Source: Limibacillus halophilus
GTDB taxonomy: Bacteria > Pseudomonadota > Alphaproteobacteria > Kiloniellales > CECT-8803
DNA: 64,000 bases
Assembly (NCBI RefSeq): GCF_014191775.1
Contig: NZ_JACHXA010000001.1
Location: 310,001-374,000, forward strand
Direction: 5' to 3'
Positions 1 through 9,543 of the stretch are shown one piece after another. Made by a program: the position numbers and the translations under genes. Every line of letters begins with the position of its first letter. Position 1 is the first letter of the stretch. The notes beneath the pieces are model-generated. The model did not search any database and had not been told where the DNA came from. It saw only the letters and a list, made by a program, of their open reading frames with translations.

Positions 1-72
1 TGTCCCTCTCTTTACAAGAGCCCGTGGCACTCTCACGTCTTGGAACGCAGCCAAGAGAAGGGAGTTTCCTCC

Positions 73-2826
73 GTGAAGTTAGGTCAGGATAGCCTCAAAA
101 CCCGCCGCAATCTTTCGGTCGAGGGACAGTCGTACGAATATTACAGCCTTCCGGCGGCCGCCGAGGCTGGACTTGGCGACCTATCCCGTTTGCCGTATTC
201 GCTCAAGGTATTGCTTGAGAACCTTTTGAGGTTCGAGGATGGCGATAGTGTCAGTGTCGATGACATCAAGGCGCTGGCTGCCCGTGTACAGGGCGGCAGC
301 CCGGATGATCGCGAAATCGCCTACCGACCGGCGCGCGTGTTGATGCAGGACTTCACCGGCGTCCCCGCCGTGGTGGACTTGGCGGCAATGCGCGAAGCGA
401 TGGTGGGCCTGGGTGGCGACCCCCGAAAAATCAACCCGCTTTCGCCGGTCGATCTGGTCATCGACCACTCTGTGATGGTTGATTATTTCGGCGGTGCGGG
501 CGCTTTTGAAAAGAACGTCGAACGCGAGTTCGAGCGAAACCAGGAACGGTATGCGTTCCTGCGCTGGGGCCAGAAAGCTTTCGATAACTTCTCGGTTGTT
601 CCCCCAGGCACCGGTATTTGCCACCAGGTGAACCTCGAATACATCGCGCAAGCCGTCTGGACGAGTAAGATTGACGGCAAGAATATCGCCTATCCCGATA
701 CTCTGGTGGGCACGGACAGCCACACGACCATGGTTAACGGGCTGGGTGTCTTGGGCTGGGGCGTCGGTGGTATCGAGGCAGAAGCCGCCATGCTCGGACA
801 GCCGGTAACCATGCTGATCCCCGACGTCGTTGGTTTCAAGCTGTCCGGCGAGTTGAAGGAAGGCACAACGGCCACCGATCTAGTGCTCACCTGCACGGAG
901 ATGCTGCGCAAAAAGGGCGTCGTCGGTAAGTTCGTCGAGTTCTACGGTCCCGGCCTCAAGCATTTGACCCTGGCCGACCGCGCCACGCTTGGCAACATGT
1001 CGCCGGAGTTTGGTTCAACCTGCGCTATCTTCCCGATCGACGCCGAGACGCTTCGGTATCTTGATTTCACCGGCCGCGACAAGGCGCGGGTAAAGTTGGT
1101 TGAGGCCTATGCCAAAGCGCAGGGAATGTGGCACGACGAAAGCACGCCCGACCCTGTCTTTAGCGATAGCCTAAGCTTGGATATCTCGACCGTGGAGCCC
1201 GCGCTGGCGGGACCGAAGCGGCCACAAGACCGGATAGCGCTCTCGGCCGCCTCCGGGGCCTTTTCCCGGTATGTGGCGAAGGATCGCGGCGTTGATCCCG
1301 TCGGCGCGCAAGGAACTTTCGCGGCTGAAAGCCCGTCGGCGGCCGAGCATTCCGCTGACGGTTTCTGGCGAAGCTCAGCGGTCGCGGACGAAGCCTACAC
1401 TCTGGACGACGGCGCCGTGGTCATCGCCGCCATCACCTCCTGCACGAATACATCCAATCCAAGCGTCATGGTCGGTGCGGGTCTATTGGCACGCAAGGCC
1501 TTGGCCAAGGGCCTCCAGGTTAAGCCTTGGGTGAAGACCTCGTTGGCGCCCGGATCTCAGGTGGTCAGCGACTACTTGGAGAAAGCCGGTTTGCAGACCG
1601 ATCTCGATGGGTTGGGATTCAACCTGGTCGGCTATGGCTGCACCACCTGCATCGGCAACTCCGGGCCCTTGCCGGAGAAGATTTCCGCCGCTGTCGAGGC
1701 GGGCGATTTGACGGTTTGTTCGGTTCTGTCGGGCAACCGGAACTTCGAAGGGCGCATCAACCCGCACTGCCGGGCAAACTATTTGGCGTCGCCGCCCCTG
1801 GTCGTGGCCTATGCCCTCGCGGGTTCAATGAAGGCGGACCTTCTGAATGATCCGCTGGGTACGGACAAGGAGGGCAACCCCGTCTTCCTGAAGGATATTT
1901 GGCCGTCAAATAAGGAAATTCACGAGACGATGGAAAAATCCTTGTCTCGCGAGATGTTCGAATCCCGCTATGCCAACGTTTATGAGGGGCCCGAACAGTG
2001 GCGTTCTATCGCCACCTCGACCGGCGAAACCTTTGATTGGGATCCCGGCAGCACCTATGTCGCCTATCCGCCGTTTTTTGAAGGCATGGGTGCGGACCCC
2101 GATCCGATCCAGGATATCAAGGGCGCGCGGCCCCTTGCCATTCTTGGCGATTCAGTCACGACCGACCACATCTCACCGGCGGGCTCCATCAAGAAGGACG
2201 GTCCTACGGGCGAGTATCTTTTGGCCAATCAGGTTCGGCCGGCGGAGTTCAACTCCTATGGCGCCCGACGCGGCAACCATGAAGTGATGATGCGCGGCAC
2301 CTTTGCGAATATCCGCATTCGCAATGAGATGGTGCCGGGTGTCGAGGGCGGCTATACCATGTACGTGCCGACCGGCGAGCAGCGGGCAATTTACGATGCC
2401 GCCATGGATTACGCCCAGGAAGGCACGCCGCTGGTGATCGTCGCGGGACAGGAGTATGGCACCGGGTCCTCTCGAGACTGGGCCGCAAAGGGCACCCGCC
2501 TGTTGGGCGTCAAGGCTGTCATCGCCGAATCCTTCGAGCGCATTCATCGCTCAAACCTTGTTGGCATGGGCGTCTTGCCGCTGCAGTTCAAGGAAGGCCA
2601 GAATCGCCATACCTTGAAGTTGACCGGCGAGGAGACTTTCGATTTCACCGGTATCGAAGGAGGCATCACGCCACGCCAGGATATCGCCTGCACGCTGCAT
2701 CGCCCCGACGGCAGCAAGGAAGAGGTTGTCTTCACCTGCCGGATCGACACTGCAGGCGAGGTCGAATATTACGCGAACGGCGGGATCCTGCACTACGTGC
2801 TCCGGAACCTCGCCAAGTCGGCGTGA
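73..2826 (+). CDS. acnA: Aconitate hydratase AcnA
   Basis: Cytoplasmic [4Fe-4S] enzyme of the TCA cycle that interconverts citrate and isocitrate. The predicted protein has 917 residues, close to the usual AcnA/IRP1-type length (about 890-900). The three cluster cysteines are visible at about C457 (ITSCTN) and C523/C526 ([12 protein letters not shown]). The swivel domain follows, with [13 protein letters not shown] and the [10 protein letters not shown] substrate-binding motif near the C-terminus. I chose the GTG at 73 because it has AGAAGGGAG about nine bases upstream and gives the typical [11 protein letters not shown] start; a TTG at 40 in the same frame would add 11 residues. It stands alone, convergent with parB, with a terminator between. 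The upstream promoter lies outside or at the very edge of the window. Confidence 0.97.
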   Translation: MKLGQDSLKTRRNLSVEGQSYEYYSLPAAAEAGLGDLSRLPYSLKVLLENLLRFEDGDSVSVDDIKALAARVQGGSPDDREIAYRPARVLMQDFTGVPAVVDLAAMREAMVGLGGDPRKINPLSPVDLVIDHSVMVDYFGGAGAFEKNVEREFERNQERYAFLRWGQKAFDNFSVVPPGTGICHQVNLEYIAQAVWTSKIDGKNIAYPDTLVGTDSHTTMVNGLGVLGWGVGGIEAEAAMLGQPVTMLIPDVVGFKLSGELKEGTTATDLVLTCTEMLRKKGVVGKFVEFYGPGLKHLTLADRATLGNMSPEFGSTCAIFPIDAETLRYLDFTGRDKARVKLVEAYAKAQGMWHDESTPDPVFSDSLSLDISTVEPALAGPKRPQDRIALSAASGAFSRYVAKDRGVDPVGAQGTFAAESPSAAEHSADGFWRSSAVADEAYTLDDGAVVIAAITSCTNTSNPSVMVGAGLLARKALAKGLQVKPWVKTSLAPGSQVVSDYLEKAGLQTDLDGLGFNLVGYGCTTCIGNSGPLPEKISAAVEAGDLTVCSVLSGNRNFEGRINPHCRANYLASPPLVVAYALAGSMKADLLNDPLGTDKEGNPVFLKDIWPSNKEIHETMEKSLSREMFESRYANVYEGPEQWRSIATSTGETFDWDPGSTYVAYPPFFEGMGADPDPIQDIKGARPLAILGDSVTTDHISPAGSIKKDGPTGEYLLANQVRPAEFNSYGARRGNHEVMMRGTFANIRIRNEMVPGVEGGYTMYVPTGEQRAIYDAAMDYAQEGTPLVIVAGQEYGTGSSRDWAAKGTRLLGVKAVIAESFERIHRSNLVGMGVLPLQFKEGQNRHTLKLTGEETFDFTGIEGGITPRQDIACTLHRPDGSKEEVVFTCRIDTAGEVEYYANGGILHYVLRNLAKSA

Positions 2827-2856
2827 TTGTAACTATTTGATATTACGAGAAAAATT

Positions 2857-2888
2857 GCCGCACTCCCACCGGGGGGTGCGGCTTTCCT
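2857..2888. terminator. Bidirectional rho-independent terminator between acnA and parB
   Basis: A perfect 7-bp arm GCCGCAC (2857-2863) pairs with GTGCGGC (2876-2882), and the stem extends inward through TCCC/GGGG. On the plus strand it is followed by TTTCC and on the minus strand by AATTTTT, so it can end both acnA and parB transcripts, which converge here. Confidence 0.8.
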
Positions 2889-2912
2889 TCCAAGCCGCCG
2901 ATTCCGACGAGG

Positions 2913-3857
2913 TCAACGCCCCGGGCGCTGCAGACGAGCGATCAGGTCGTCGAGTTGCTCCAATGTCGTGTAGTGCAGGACCAAGTCGCCGGCTTCGCCC
3001 TTGTGATTGATTGAAACCTTCAAACCAAGCGCTGCCTGCAGTTCCCGCTCCAACTCAATCGTGTCGGCATCCTTTTCGACCGCGCTGCGTACCTTCTTGA
3101 GCGTCTTGCCGGGCTGCTTGATCGCTTGTGCCAGCCGCTCCGTCTCTCGCACGGACAGGCCCTGCGACGCAATGCGCTTGGCAATCGCCAGCGGATCTGG
3201 AGCGCCGATCAAGGCGCGTGCGTGCCCCGCGCTGATGGTCCCCTCTTCGATCATGCCTTTTACCGCATTTGGCAGGGACAAGAGCCGCAAGGCATTGGCG
3301 ATGTGGCTGCGGCTTTTCCCGACCACCCGGGCGATGGCTTCCTGACTGTTGCCGAAATCACTCTGGAGGCGACGGTAACCCTCCGCCTCTTCTATCGCAT
3401 TGAGGTCCTGACGCTGGACGTTCTCTACGATGGCAATTTCCAAGGTTTGCGCATCGTCGAAATCGCGCTGGATGACCGGAACCTCGTGCAGCTGCGCGCG
3501 CTGCGCAGCCCGCCAGCGCCGCTCACCCGCCACGATCTCAAAGCGGTTCTTCTTTGTCGCGTGCGGTCGTACTAGTATAGGCTGTAAAAGGCCGTTTTCT
3601 TTTATGGACTGCGCCAGGGCATCCAGCGCATCTTCGTCGAAATTGTGGCGCGGCTGAAACGGGCTGGCCTCCAGATGCTCAACGGGAACGAGCTGGCCTG
3701 TGCGCGGCGTTGAGGCCGGGGCTGCGGAGGCGCCTTTCTTGCTACTTTTCTTGGGTTCCGCCGCCTCGGCTTCGCGGACGGCCGACTCTGCGCCTTCCTC
3801 GTTGAAGAGCGCTGCCAATCCACGCCCTAAACCGCGTTTCTTCGGTGTCTGCGCCAT
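2913..3857 (-). CDS. parB: Chromosome partitioning protein ParB
   Basis: DNA-binding CTPase that loads at parS sites and organises the origin region for segregation. The protein has 314 residues. The N-terminal RGLGRGLAALF motif (8-18) is the usual ParA-contacting segment. A CTP-binding GERRWRAAQ motif lies at 111-119 and ENVQRQDLNAIEEA at 145-158. A helix-turn-helix follows at about 168-190, and the tail is the dimerisation domain. The start is the ATG at 3857, preceded by AAGGGGGTGG; an upstream in-frame start at 3911 would run into parA and adds no conserved sequence. parB follows parA by 16 bp in one operon, and three matching parS sites lie within 3.5 kb. Confidence 0.97.
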   Translation of the reverse strand: MAQTPKKRGLGRGLAALFNEEGAESAVREAEAAEPKKSSKKGASAAPASTPRTGQLVPVEHLEASPFQPRHNFDEDALDALAQSIKENGLLQPILVRPHATKKNRFEIVAGERRWRAAQRAQLHEVPVIQRDFDDAQTLEIAIVENVQRQDLNAIEEAEGYRRLQSDFGNSQEAIARVVGKSRSHIANALRLLSLPNAVKGMIEEGTISAGHARALIGAPDPLAIAKRIASQGLSVRETERLAQAIKQPGKTLKKVRSAVEKDADTIELERELQAALGLKVSINHKGEAGDLVLHYTTLEQLDDLIARLQRPGR

Positions 3858-3873
3858 CGTACCACCCCCTTTT

Positions 3874-4704
3874 TTACAGTGCCGCCGCTGGCTTGCGGAA
3901 GCGCTCGCCATCCCGCTTCAAAACCTCCGCGGCCAGCTTTATGTAGGCTTGTGATCCCTGGCAGCGCCAATCATACAGCAGGGCCGGCAAGCCAAAAGAC
4001 GGCGCCTCCGACATGCGCACGTTGCGCGGTATAACTGTTTTGAAAACAAGATCGCCGAAATACTCACGTACATCGTCGGCAACCTGATCCGATAGATTGT
4101 TGCGACGATCGTACATGGTCACGGCGATGCCGTGCAGTTTCAACTCTGGATTGTATAGCTGCTTCACGCGCTCGACGGTTTGCATTAAGTGGCTTAGCCC
4201 CTCCAGGGCGTAGAACTCGGCCTGCAAAGGAACCAATAAACCGTCCGCCGCAACCAATGCATTTAACGTAAGAAGACCCAATGCCGGCGGGCAATCAATC
4301 AGAATATAATCGAAATCTCTTAACACGCTATGAAAGGCGTCCTTCAGTCGATAGACGCGTCTCTCGGTCTCCACCAACTCCAACTCAGCGCCGGAGAGAT
4401 CCGAGGACGACGGCACCAACGACAGCCTTGGCACTTTCGTCGGCGTGACGGCATCGGCCATTACCATGTCATCGAGCAGCACGCGATAAATGTCCCGTTG
4501 CCGATGGGCGCGATCGATGCCCAGTCCGGTGCTGGCATTTCCCTGTGGGTCCAAGTCGATGATGAGCACCTTCTTGTGGCAAGCAGCCAGTGCGGTTGCG
4601 AGATTTACAGCGGTCGTCGTCTTTCCGACCCCACCCTTCTGATTGGCTATGGCGAGTACCCGTGCCCGTTTATCCTGGTCGATGGTTTTCTGATCACGAG
4701 ACAC
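3874..4704 (-). CDS. parA: Chromosome partitioning ATPase ParA
   Basis: Deviant Walker-type ATPase that, with ParB, moves newly replicated origins apart on the nucleoid. The protein has 276 residues. The deviant Walker A KGGVGKTT is at 23-30, followed by the A' box DLDPQGNAS and the Walker B region DYILIDCPPALG. The start is uncertain: a GTG at 4704 has GGGGA eight bases upstream, while a TTG at 4710 has too short a spacing. Either one overlaps the end of rsmG, so the two genes are probably translationally coupled. It is the usual partner of the downstream parB. Confidence 0.96.
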   Translation of the reverse strand: MSRDQKTIDQDKRARVLAIANQKGGVGKTTTAVNLATALAACHKKVLIIDLDPQGNASTGLGIDRAHRQRDIYRVLLDDMVMADAVTPTKVPRLSLVPSSSDLSGAELELVETERRVYRLKDAFHSVLRDFDYILIDCPPALGLLTLNALVAADGLLVPLQAEFYALEGLSHLMQTVERVKQLYNPELKLHGIAVTMYDRRNNLSDQVADDVREYFGDLVFKTVIPRNVRMSEAPSFGLPALLYDWRCQGSQAYIKLAAEVLKRDGERFRKPAAAL

Positions 4705-5320
4705 GGGCAAGATCCCCTATTTCCAATATGATCGCCTCGTCGCTGCTCTTGCTACGATGGCGCTTGACCTTCATCTTCCATTCTGTTGCCGCCGCGGTCA
4801 ATTCCTGCTCTGCTTCGCGACCCTTCAAAAAAAGAGAAATTCCGCCTTGTTGTAAAAATGGTGCAGCATAGCCAAGAAGCTTCGGCAGGGGTGCCAGGGC
4901 CCGGGCGGTTACAACCGGCACCGTGAAGGGCGTCAGCGCTTCGATGCGATCATTGTGGAAGACCGTCGGTGCGCCTGTTTCACGTGAAACATGCCGCATG
5001 AAAGTTACTTTTCGCTGGTCGGCCTCAATCAGATGAACCTCTCTTGCCCCCATGATCGACAGCACCAACCCGGGAAACCCGGCGCCGCTTCCCAGGTCCA
5101 CAATTCTTTGCGACGGCGCATCGCCCGGCAACAGGGACCACAATTGCGCCGAATCCAGAAAATGGCGGCGCCAGGGATCCTTTAGGGTCTCGCGACCGAC
5201 AAGATTGATCGCTTTGTTCCACCGCTGCAGCAAATCCAAGTAGGTTTGCAGCTTTTCCATTGTTTCACGTGAAACACCGGCAAGGTCTGAAAATTCTTCC
5301 GGCGTCATTGGGGGCGCCAT
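4694..5320 (-). CDS. rsmG: 16S rRNA (guanine-527-N7) methyltransferase RsmG
   Basis: SAM-dependent enzyme (formerly GidB) that methylates G527 of 16S rRNA. The protein has 208 residues, normal for the family. The SAM-binding motif VDLGSGAGFPG is at about 74-84 and the acidic IEADQRK at 98-104. Two copies of the pentapeptide VSRET (16-20 and 111-115) are each encoded by a perfect parS site, so DNA-level selection shapes the protein here. The gene begins 11 bp after mnmG stops and overlaps parA. This mnmG-rsmG-parA-parB order is widely conserved. Confidence 0.97.
   Translation of the reverse strand: MAPPMTPEEFSDLAGVSRETMEKLQTYLDLLQRWNKAINLVGRETLKDPWRRHFLDSAQLWSLLPGDAPSQRIVDLGSGAGFPGLVLSIMGAREVHLIEADQRKVTFMRHVSRETGAPTVFHNDRIEALTPFTVPVVTARALAPLPKLLGYAAPFLQQGGISLFLKGREAEQELTAAATEWKMKVKRHRSKSSDEAIILEIGDLARVS
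4976..4991. promoter_or_regulatory. parS: parS site 1 (inside rsmG)
   Basis: A perfect 16-bp palindrome TGTTTCACGTGAAACA, identical to the classical ParB-binding consensus. It lies in frame in rsmG and encodes V111-T115 (VSRET). Confidence 0.95.
5261..5276. promoter_or_regulatory. parS: parS site 2 (5' end of rsmG)
   Basis: A second perfect TGTTTCACGTGAAACA, 285 bp from the first, again in the same rsmG reading frame (V16-T20, VSRET). Confidence 0.95.
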
Positions 5321-5331
5321 TTCCCGCGTCC

Positions 5332-7206
5332 TCAGGCCGCTGTTTGCTTGCGACGAACAAACCGCAGCAAAGCCACGGCCGCGGCGGGCGTCATGCCGGG
5401 CAGCCTGGAGGCGGCGCCCAAAGTTGCCGGACGGGCCCGGGATAAGAGCTGCTGAATTTCCTTGGAAAGACTTGGTATGGACAGGAAGTCCAGATCTTGC
5501 GGCAGAACCAAGGATTCATCCTTGCGGAACGACCGGATGTCGGCATCTTGCCGTTCCAAATAGCCCGCATAGTGGGCATCGATCTCGATCTGTTCCGCGA
5601 CATCCCCTTTGAGCTCACCCAGCTCCGGCCAAACCGCCGTCAATCGCTCCAGGGTGATATCCGAATAGCGAAGCAGATCGAAAGCACTGCGCCTCTGGCC
5701 GTCACGATTCACTTCGATCCCATATTTCGCGAGCGCGTCCGGAGTCACCTTCAAGCTCTCGACCAACGCACGGCCCGCGGCCAAACGCAGCTGCTTCTGC
5801 GACCAGGCGGCTTGCCGCCCCGTCCCTACACATCCCCAGGCAATGCCCAAATCCGTGAGTCGCTGGTCCGCGTTATCAGCACGCAGCCGAAGCCGATACT
5901 CCGCCCGGCTAGTGAACATCCTATAGGGCTCGGTCACACCGCGGGTCACAAGATCGTCAATCATCACGCCCGTATAGCCTTGCGCGCGGTCAATCACGGC
6001 ACCATCGTGTTGTTCGCCGCCACAATTGAGCGACGCATTGATCCCAGCCATCAGACCTTGTGCCGCCGCCTCTTCATAACCTGTCGTACCATTGATCTGT
6101 CCTGCCAGGTAAAGCCCTGGAATCTTTCGCGTTTCCAAGGTCGGCATCAATTCCCTTGGGTCAACGTAATCATACTCTATCGCATACCCTGGCTGCAGTA
6201 TCTCCGCCCGTTCCAACCCGGGAATTGTGCCCAGAAGAGCAACTTGAACCTCCATCGGCAGAGACGTTGAGATACCATTTGGATAAACCGTATGGTCGTC
6301 CAGCCCTTCAGGTTCCAGAAAGATCTGATGATGATGCTTGTCAGCGAACCGAACAACTTTATCCTCGATCGATGGGCAATAGCGCGGGCCCACACTTTCG
6401 ATCTGCCCCGAATAAATCGGCGCGCGATGCAGATTCGCCCGGATGATGCTGTGAGTGCGATCGCTGGTGTGCGTAATAGCGCAATTAACCTGCGGCGTCG
6501 TAATCCTGCGCGTCATGGTCGAGAAGGGCACTGGCGGGCTGTCCCCTTCCTGTTTCTCCAAACCGTCCCAATCTATCGTTCGTCCATCGAGGCGCGGCGG
6601 CGTCCCGGTCTTCAGGCGCCCCAGCGAAAAACCGAACCGTGCGAGTGTCTCGGACAACCCTACAGCCGGCTTTTCTCCCAACCTGCCGGCGGGAAAGCGC
6701 GTCTCGCCCCGGTGTATGACTCCTTTCAGGAACGTGCCGGTTGTCAGGACCACCGCACCGGCATACACCGTCCTTCCGTCACCCAACAATACGCCCCTGC
6801 ACCGGCCTGAATCCGACAGAAGCAGGTCTTCAACCCCTGCACCCAGCGTATCAAGGCCCTCCTGATCGGCCAGCAGCGCTTGAACGGCTTCACGATATAG
6901 CCGCCGATCGGCCTGCGCCCTCGGTCCGCGCACGGCCGGACCCTTGCTACGGTTCAATACACGAAATTGAATGCCTGCGCGATCGATTGCCCGACCCATC
7001 AAGCCATCCAGCGCATCGATTTCCCGAACGAGATGCCCTTTCCCAAGCCCGCCTATTGCGGGATTACAAGACATGACACCGATGGTTTCTGGCTTATGAG
7101 TTACCAGCAGCGTACGCGCGCCAATACGCGCTGCCGCCGCAGCAGCCTCACAGCCGGCATGGCCGCCACCGACAACGATCACATCATATGAAAGAGTCCG
7201 CTTCAT
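5332..7206 (-). CDS. mnmG: tRNA uridine-5-carboxymethylaminomethyl modification enzyme MnmG
   Basis: FAD-dependent partner of MnmE that installs cmnm5 or nm5 on wobble U34 of certain tRNAs. The protein has 624 residues. The FAD-binding dinucleotide motif [12 protein letters not shown] is at the N-terminus, followed by the conserved segments [13 protein letters not shown] and [18 protein letters not shown]. The ATG at 7206 is preferred over an in-frame start at 7266 because it begins just before the dinucleotide motif and has AGGCGG upstream. It lies downstream of mnmE and upstream of rsmG. A parS site sits 63 bp upstream of the start. Confidence 0.97.
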   Translation of the reverse strand: MKRTLSYDVIVVGGGHAGCEAAAAAARIGARTLLVTHKPETIGVMSCNPAIGGLGKGHLVREIDALDGLMGRAIDRAGIQFRVLNRSKGPAVRGPRAQADRRLYREAVQALLADQEGLDTLGAGVEDLLLSDSGRCRGVLLGDGRTVYAGAVVLTTGTFLKGVIHRGETRFPAGRLGEKPAVGLSETLARFGFSLGRLKTGTPPRLDGRTIDWDGLEKQEGDSPPVPFSTMTRRITTPQVNCAITHTSDRTHSIIRANLHRAPIYSGQIESVGPRYCPSIEDKVVRFADKHHHQIFLEPEGLDDHTVYPNGISTSLPMEVQVALLGTIPGLERAEILQPGYAIEYDYVDPRELMPTLETRKIPGLYLAGQINGTTGYEEAAAQGLMAGINASLNCGGEQHDGAVIDRAQGYTGVMIDDLVTRGVTEPYRMFTSRAEYRLRLRADNADQRLTDLGIAWGCVGTGRQAAWSQKQLRLAAGRALVESLKVTPDALAKYGIEVNRDGQRRSAFDLLRYSDITLERLTAVWPELGELKGDVAEQIEIDAHYAGYLERQDADIRSFRKDESLVLPQDLDFLSIPSLSKEIQQLLSRARPATLGAASRLPGMTPAAAVALLRFVRRKQTAA

Positions 7207-7268
7207 GCCGCCTAGATAAGGCAGTCCGCCATCGCTGTCAAAACCGGCGTGCGATGAAACCATCACAA

Positions 7269-7284
7269 TGTTTCACGTGAAACA
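7269..7284. promoter_or_regulatory. parS: parS site 3 (between mnmE and mnmG)
   Basis: A third perfect TGTTTCACGTGAAACA, this one in the 111-bp gap between mnmE and mnmG. Together the three sites span 2.3 kb and lie 12.6-15 kb from the putative origin. Confidence 0.95.
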
Positions 7285-7317
7285 TAGAACTCAAACCCAC
7301 CGACAACTTTACCGCGT

Positions 7318-8685
7318 TCATTTACCTATGCAGAAATCGCGAAATATCACATCGAGCAAGTCTTCGACATCGACCCGCCCGAGCAGCCGCCCCAACGTTC
7401 GTAGGGCAATCCGCAGCTCCTCCGCCTGCAACTCTACCTCAGCGCGCGGATCGAAGCGTCTGAGTGCGACAACACAGTCCCTCAGGCATTGCTCATGCCT
7501 CAATCGAGAAAATCCCGGGGCCGCAAGAGCGTCGCTCAGCTCGGCTCTCAAGCGCTTTTCAAGGGCCGCTTCCAGGGCATTAAATCCGGCCCCTGATACC
7601 GCAGAGATGCAGATAGTTTCCGGCGCTATACCCGACTGCCACTGAAGAAGCGACGCATCCGGCTCCGAAACCAAATCGGCTTTGTTCAGCAGCACCAAGG
7701 ATTTCTCACTTAGCAAACCCAAGGTCTCGCGATCGAGCTCCGGAAAATCCCGCAGGTCGAACACGCCGAGCAGAAAATCCGCGGAGCTAGCCCTATCTCG
7801 ACTGCGCCGAATACCTTCACGTTCAATCGGGTCAAGCTCGCCCGCTTCCGCCTCCCTCAGTCCGGCCGTATCCGCAACGGTCACCGGAAATCCAGAGAGC
7901 GACAAATGCACCTCCACCACATCGCGCGTGGTGCCCGCAATCTCTGACACAATAGCTGCGTCTCTTTTTGCTAACCTATTGATAATACTAGATTTTCCAG
8001 CATTAGGGGGGCCAATGATGGCGATCATAACTCCTTCACGAAGCCGTCGGGCAGAAAGCCCGCTCGCGAGGGCGCCCTCAATCTCCAGAGCAAGTTTCTC
8101 CACCTCACGGGCATGCCCTGCAACCAGATTCTCGGGCAAATCCTCGTCGGGAAAATCGATCCAGGCCTCAATCTCCGCGAGGAGTTTTACCAAACGAGTC
8201 TGCCAAGCCTGTACCTTGGCCGACAACCCCCCCTCCAACTGGCGAAGGGCTTGACGCCGCTGTGCTTCGGTCTCCGCCGTAATCAGGTCCGCCAGGCCCT
8301 CGACCGCCGTCAAATCGAGGAGACCATTGTCGAAGGCACGACGTGTGAATTCCCCGGGCTCGGCGGGGCGTAGGCCGGGAAAGGCGGCAAGCGCGGCAAG
8401 CGCGGCATCGAGCACCGCCCGTCCGCCGTGCAAATGCAGCTCGAAAACGTCTTCACCGGTAAAGCTAGAGGGTGCCGGAAACCAGAGGACCAGGCAGCGA
8501 TCAATGGTGATGCCGTCTCTTGGGTCGACCACCGCTGTCAAAAGCGCCCGGCGCGGTTGCGGCAATCCCTTGCCGCCGAGCATCGCGCCCAAGGCCTCAC
8601 CGGCCCGCGGGCCCGACGTTCGGACAACCGCTATGCCTGCACGACCGGCCCCGCTCGACATCGCAAAAATGGTATCGCTAACCAT
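7318..8685 (-). CDS. mnmE: tRNA modification GTPase MnmE
   Basis: Potassium-activated GTPase (TrmE) that works with MnmG on tRNA wobble uridine. The protein has 455 residues. An N-terminal tetrahydrofolate-binding domain precedes a helical domain that carries an inserted G domain with GPPNAGKSS (G1), GTTRD (G2), DTAG (G3) and NKAD (G4). The C-terminus ends in the invariant C(x)GK motif, here CIGK, whose cysteine is essential in the family. The ATG at 8685 starts MVSDTIFAMSSG, the typical N-terminus. In many alphaproteobacteria mnmE follows rho directly; here about 7 kb of other genes lie between. Confidence 0.97.
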   Translation of the reverse strand: MVSDTIFAMSSGAGRAGIAVVRTSGPRAGEALGAMLGGKGLPQPRRALLTAVVDPRDGITIDRCLVLWFPAPSSFTGEDVFELHLHGGRAVLDAALAALAAFPGLRPAEPGEFTRRAFDNGLLDLTAVEGLADLITAETEAQRRQALRQLEGGLSAKVQAWQTRLVKLLAEIEAWIDFPDEDLPENLVAGHAREVEKLALEIEGALASGLSARRLREGVMIAIIGPPNAGKSSIINRLAKRDAAIVSEIAGTTRDVVEVHLSLSGFPVTVADTAGLREAEAGELDPIEREGIRRSRDRASSADFLLGVFDLRDFPELDRETLGLLSEKSLVLLNKADLVSEPDASLLQWQSGIAPETICISAVSGAGFNALEAALEKRLRAELSDALAAPGFSRLRHEQCLRDCVVALRRFDPRAEVELQAEELRIALRTLGRLLGRVDVEDLLDVIFRDFCIGK

Positions 8686-8740
8686 GCTTCCAAGGCGCCT
8701 ATACGCCACCCCTGAAATCCTGATGTCCGGAAATCCGCCG

Positions 8741-9109
8741 CTACTTCGGCCCGTCTTCAGGGCGCAAAAGAAGGCGCTCCACCCGACCGCCGCCGATTAC
8801 ATGTTGCTGAAGGATCTCGTCCACGTCTTCGAGTGTGTCATAACGATACCAGATCCCTTCGGGATAAATGACCATCACCGGCCCCAGTTCACAACGGTCA
8901 AGGCAGCCCGACTGATTGATCCGAACCCCATCAAGACCCAATTCCTTGGCGCGCGCTTTCATGTAGTTCCGCAAACGCACACTGCCTCTTTCCTTACAGC
9001 AGCCTCTCGGGTGCCCTTCCGGGCGCTCGTTGATGCAACAGAATACATGACAGCGGTAATATGCCGCCGCATCGCCAGGCCTACTGCGGCCTGGATCAAC
9101 ACTCTTCAT
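8741..9109 (-). CDS. (2Fe-2S) thioredoxin-like ferredoxin
   Basis: Small soluble protein of 122 residues that looks like the thioredoxin-fold [2Fe-2S] ferredoxin family (Shethna-type, NuoE-like fold). The likely cluster ligands are in YRCHVFCC near the N-terminus and SGCLDRCELGPV further on. The start ATG at 9109 shares a base with the stop of the upstream DUF6489 gene (TAATG), so the two are probably translationally coupled. A longer frame reaching 9214 only covers that neighbour antisense to its sense. Its electron partner is unknown. Confidence 0.85.
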   Translation of the reverse strand: MKSVDPGRSRPGDAAAYYRCHVFCCINERPEGHPRGCCKERGSVRLRNYMKARAKELGLDGVRINQSGCLDRCELGPVMVIYPEGIWYRYDTLEDVDEILQQHVIGGGRVERLLLRPEDGPK

Positions 9110-9372
9110 TACTTGTCCTTCTTCTTGTCCGCCGGCGTGCCTGTCGCACCCGCCATCTGTTTCCAAAACGCCTGCTGAATGGACTCCAATCCCTGCAATC
9201 CGGCTGGCAACCACGTCTTGAAAAGCTGCTCTGGCTCCATCGCATGCAAACTGCTGGTCATGCTACGTTCGATTTCTTTCATCAGCACAGCCTGCATCGG
9301 CGCAACATCGGGAAGTCCTAGAAAACTGCGCGCTTCCTCGGGTGTGCAATCGATGTCGATCTTGATCTGCAT
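9109..9372 (-). CDS. DUF6489-type small protein
   Basis: An 87-residue protein beginning MQIKIDIDCTPEEARSFLG and ending in a lysine-rich tail. It resembles the alphaproteobacterial DUF6489 family, whose members often lie beside polyhydroxyalkanoate or ferredoxin genes; no function is established. It is predicted helical and soluble, without signal peptide or membrane segment. It is the first gene of a two-gene unit with the ferredoxin and is divergent from the YyaL-type gene. The ATG at 9372 is chosen over a start at 9417 because homologues start at this MQIKIDID. Confidence 0.75.
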   Translation of the reverse strand: MQIKIDIDCTPEEARSFLGLPDVAPMQAVLMKEIERSMTSSLHAMEPEQLFKTWLPAGLQGLESIQQAFWKQMAGATGTPADKKKDK

Positions 9373-9405
9373 AACTTCAAGCCCCCTCTTTCCACCTAAG
9401 TCGGC

Positions 9406-9465
9406 TAAAAATAGCATCCCACCCTATTTTACGGTTGTTTCCGGACCACAGCGGCCAAAAATAGG
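9406..9465. repeat. Three AAAAATAG-type AT-rich elements in a divergent promoter region
   Basis: In the 171-bp gap between two divergent genes, AAAAATAG occurs at 9407-9414 (inside the palindrome GCTAAAAATAGC, 9404-9415), its complement CTATTTT at 9424-9430, and AAAAATAGG at 9457-9465. They could be operator half-sites or promoter elements. I see no clear -35/-10 pair. Confidence 0.3.
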
Positions 9466-9543
9466 TTGAGTAGGCAGACCTTAGCCGCCGTGCGGTCGCT
9501 TCGGCAACGCCGGACCGCCATTCGAAGACGAAGAAGGAACCCG

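Noticed and set aside
5260-5445. Short frames beginning MFHVKHR at 5260 and 7268
   Set aside because: The peptide comes from the parS palindrome read in another frame; nothing after it is gene-like.
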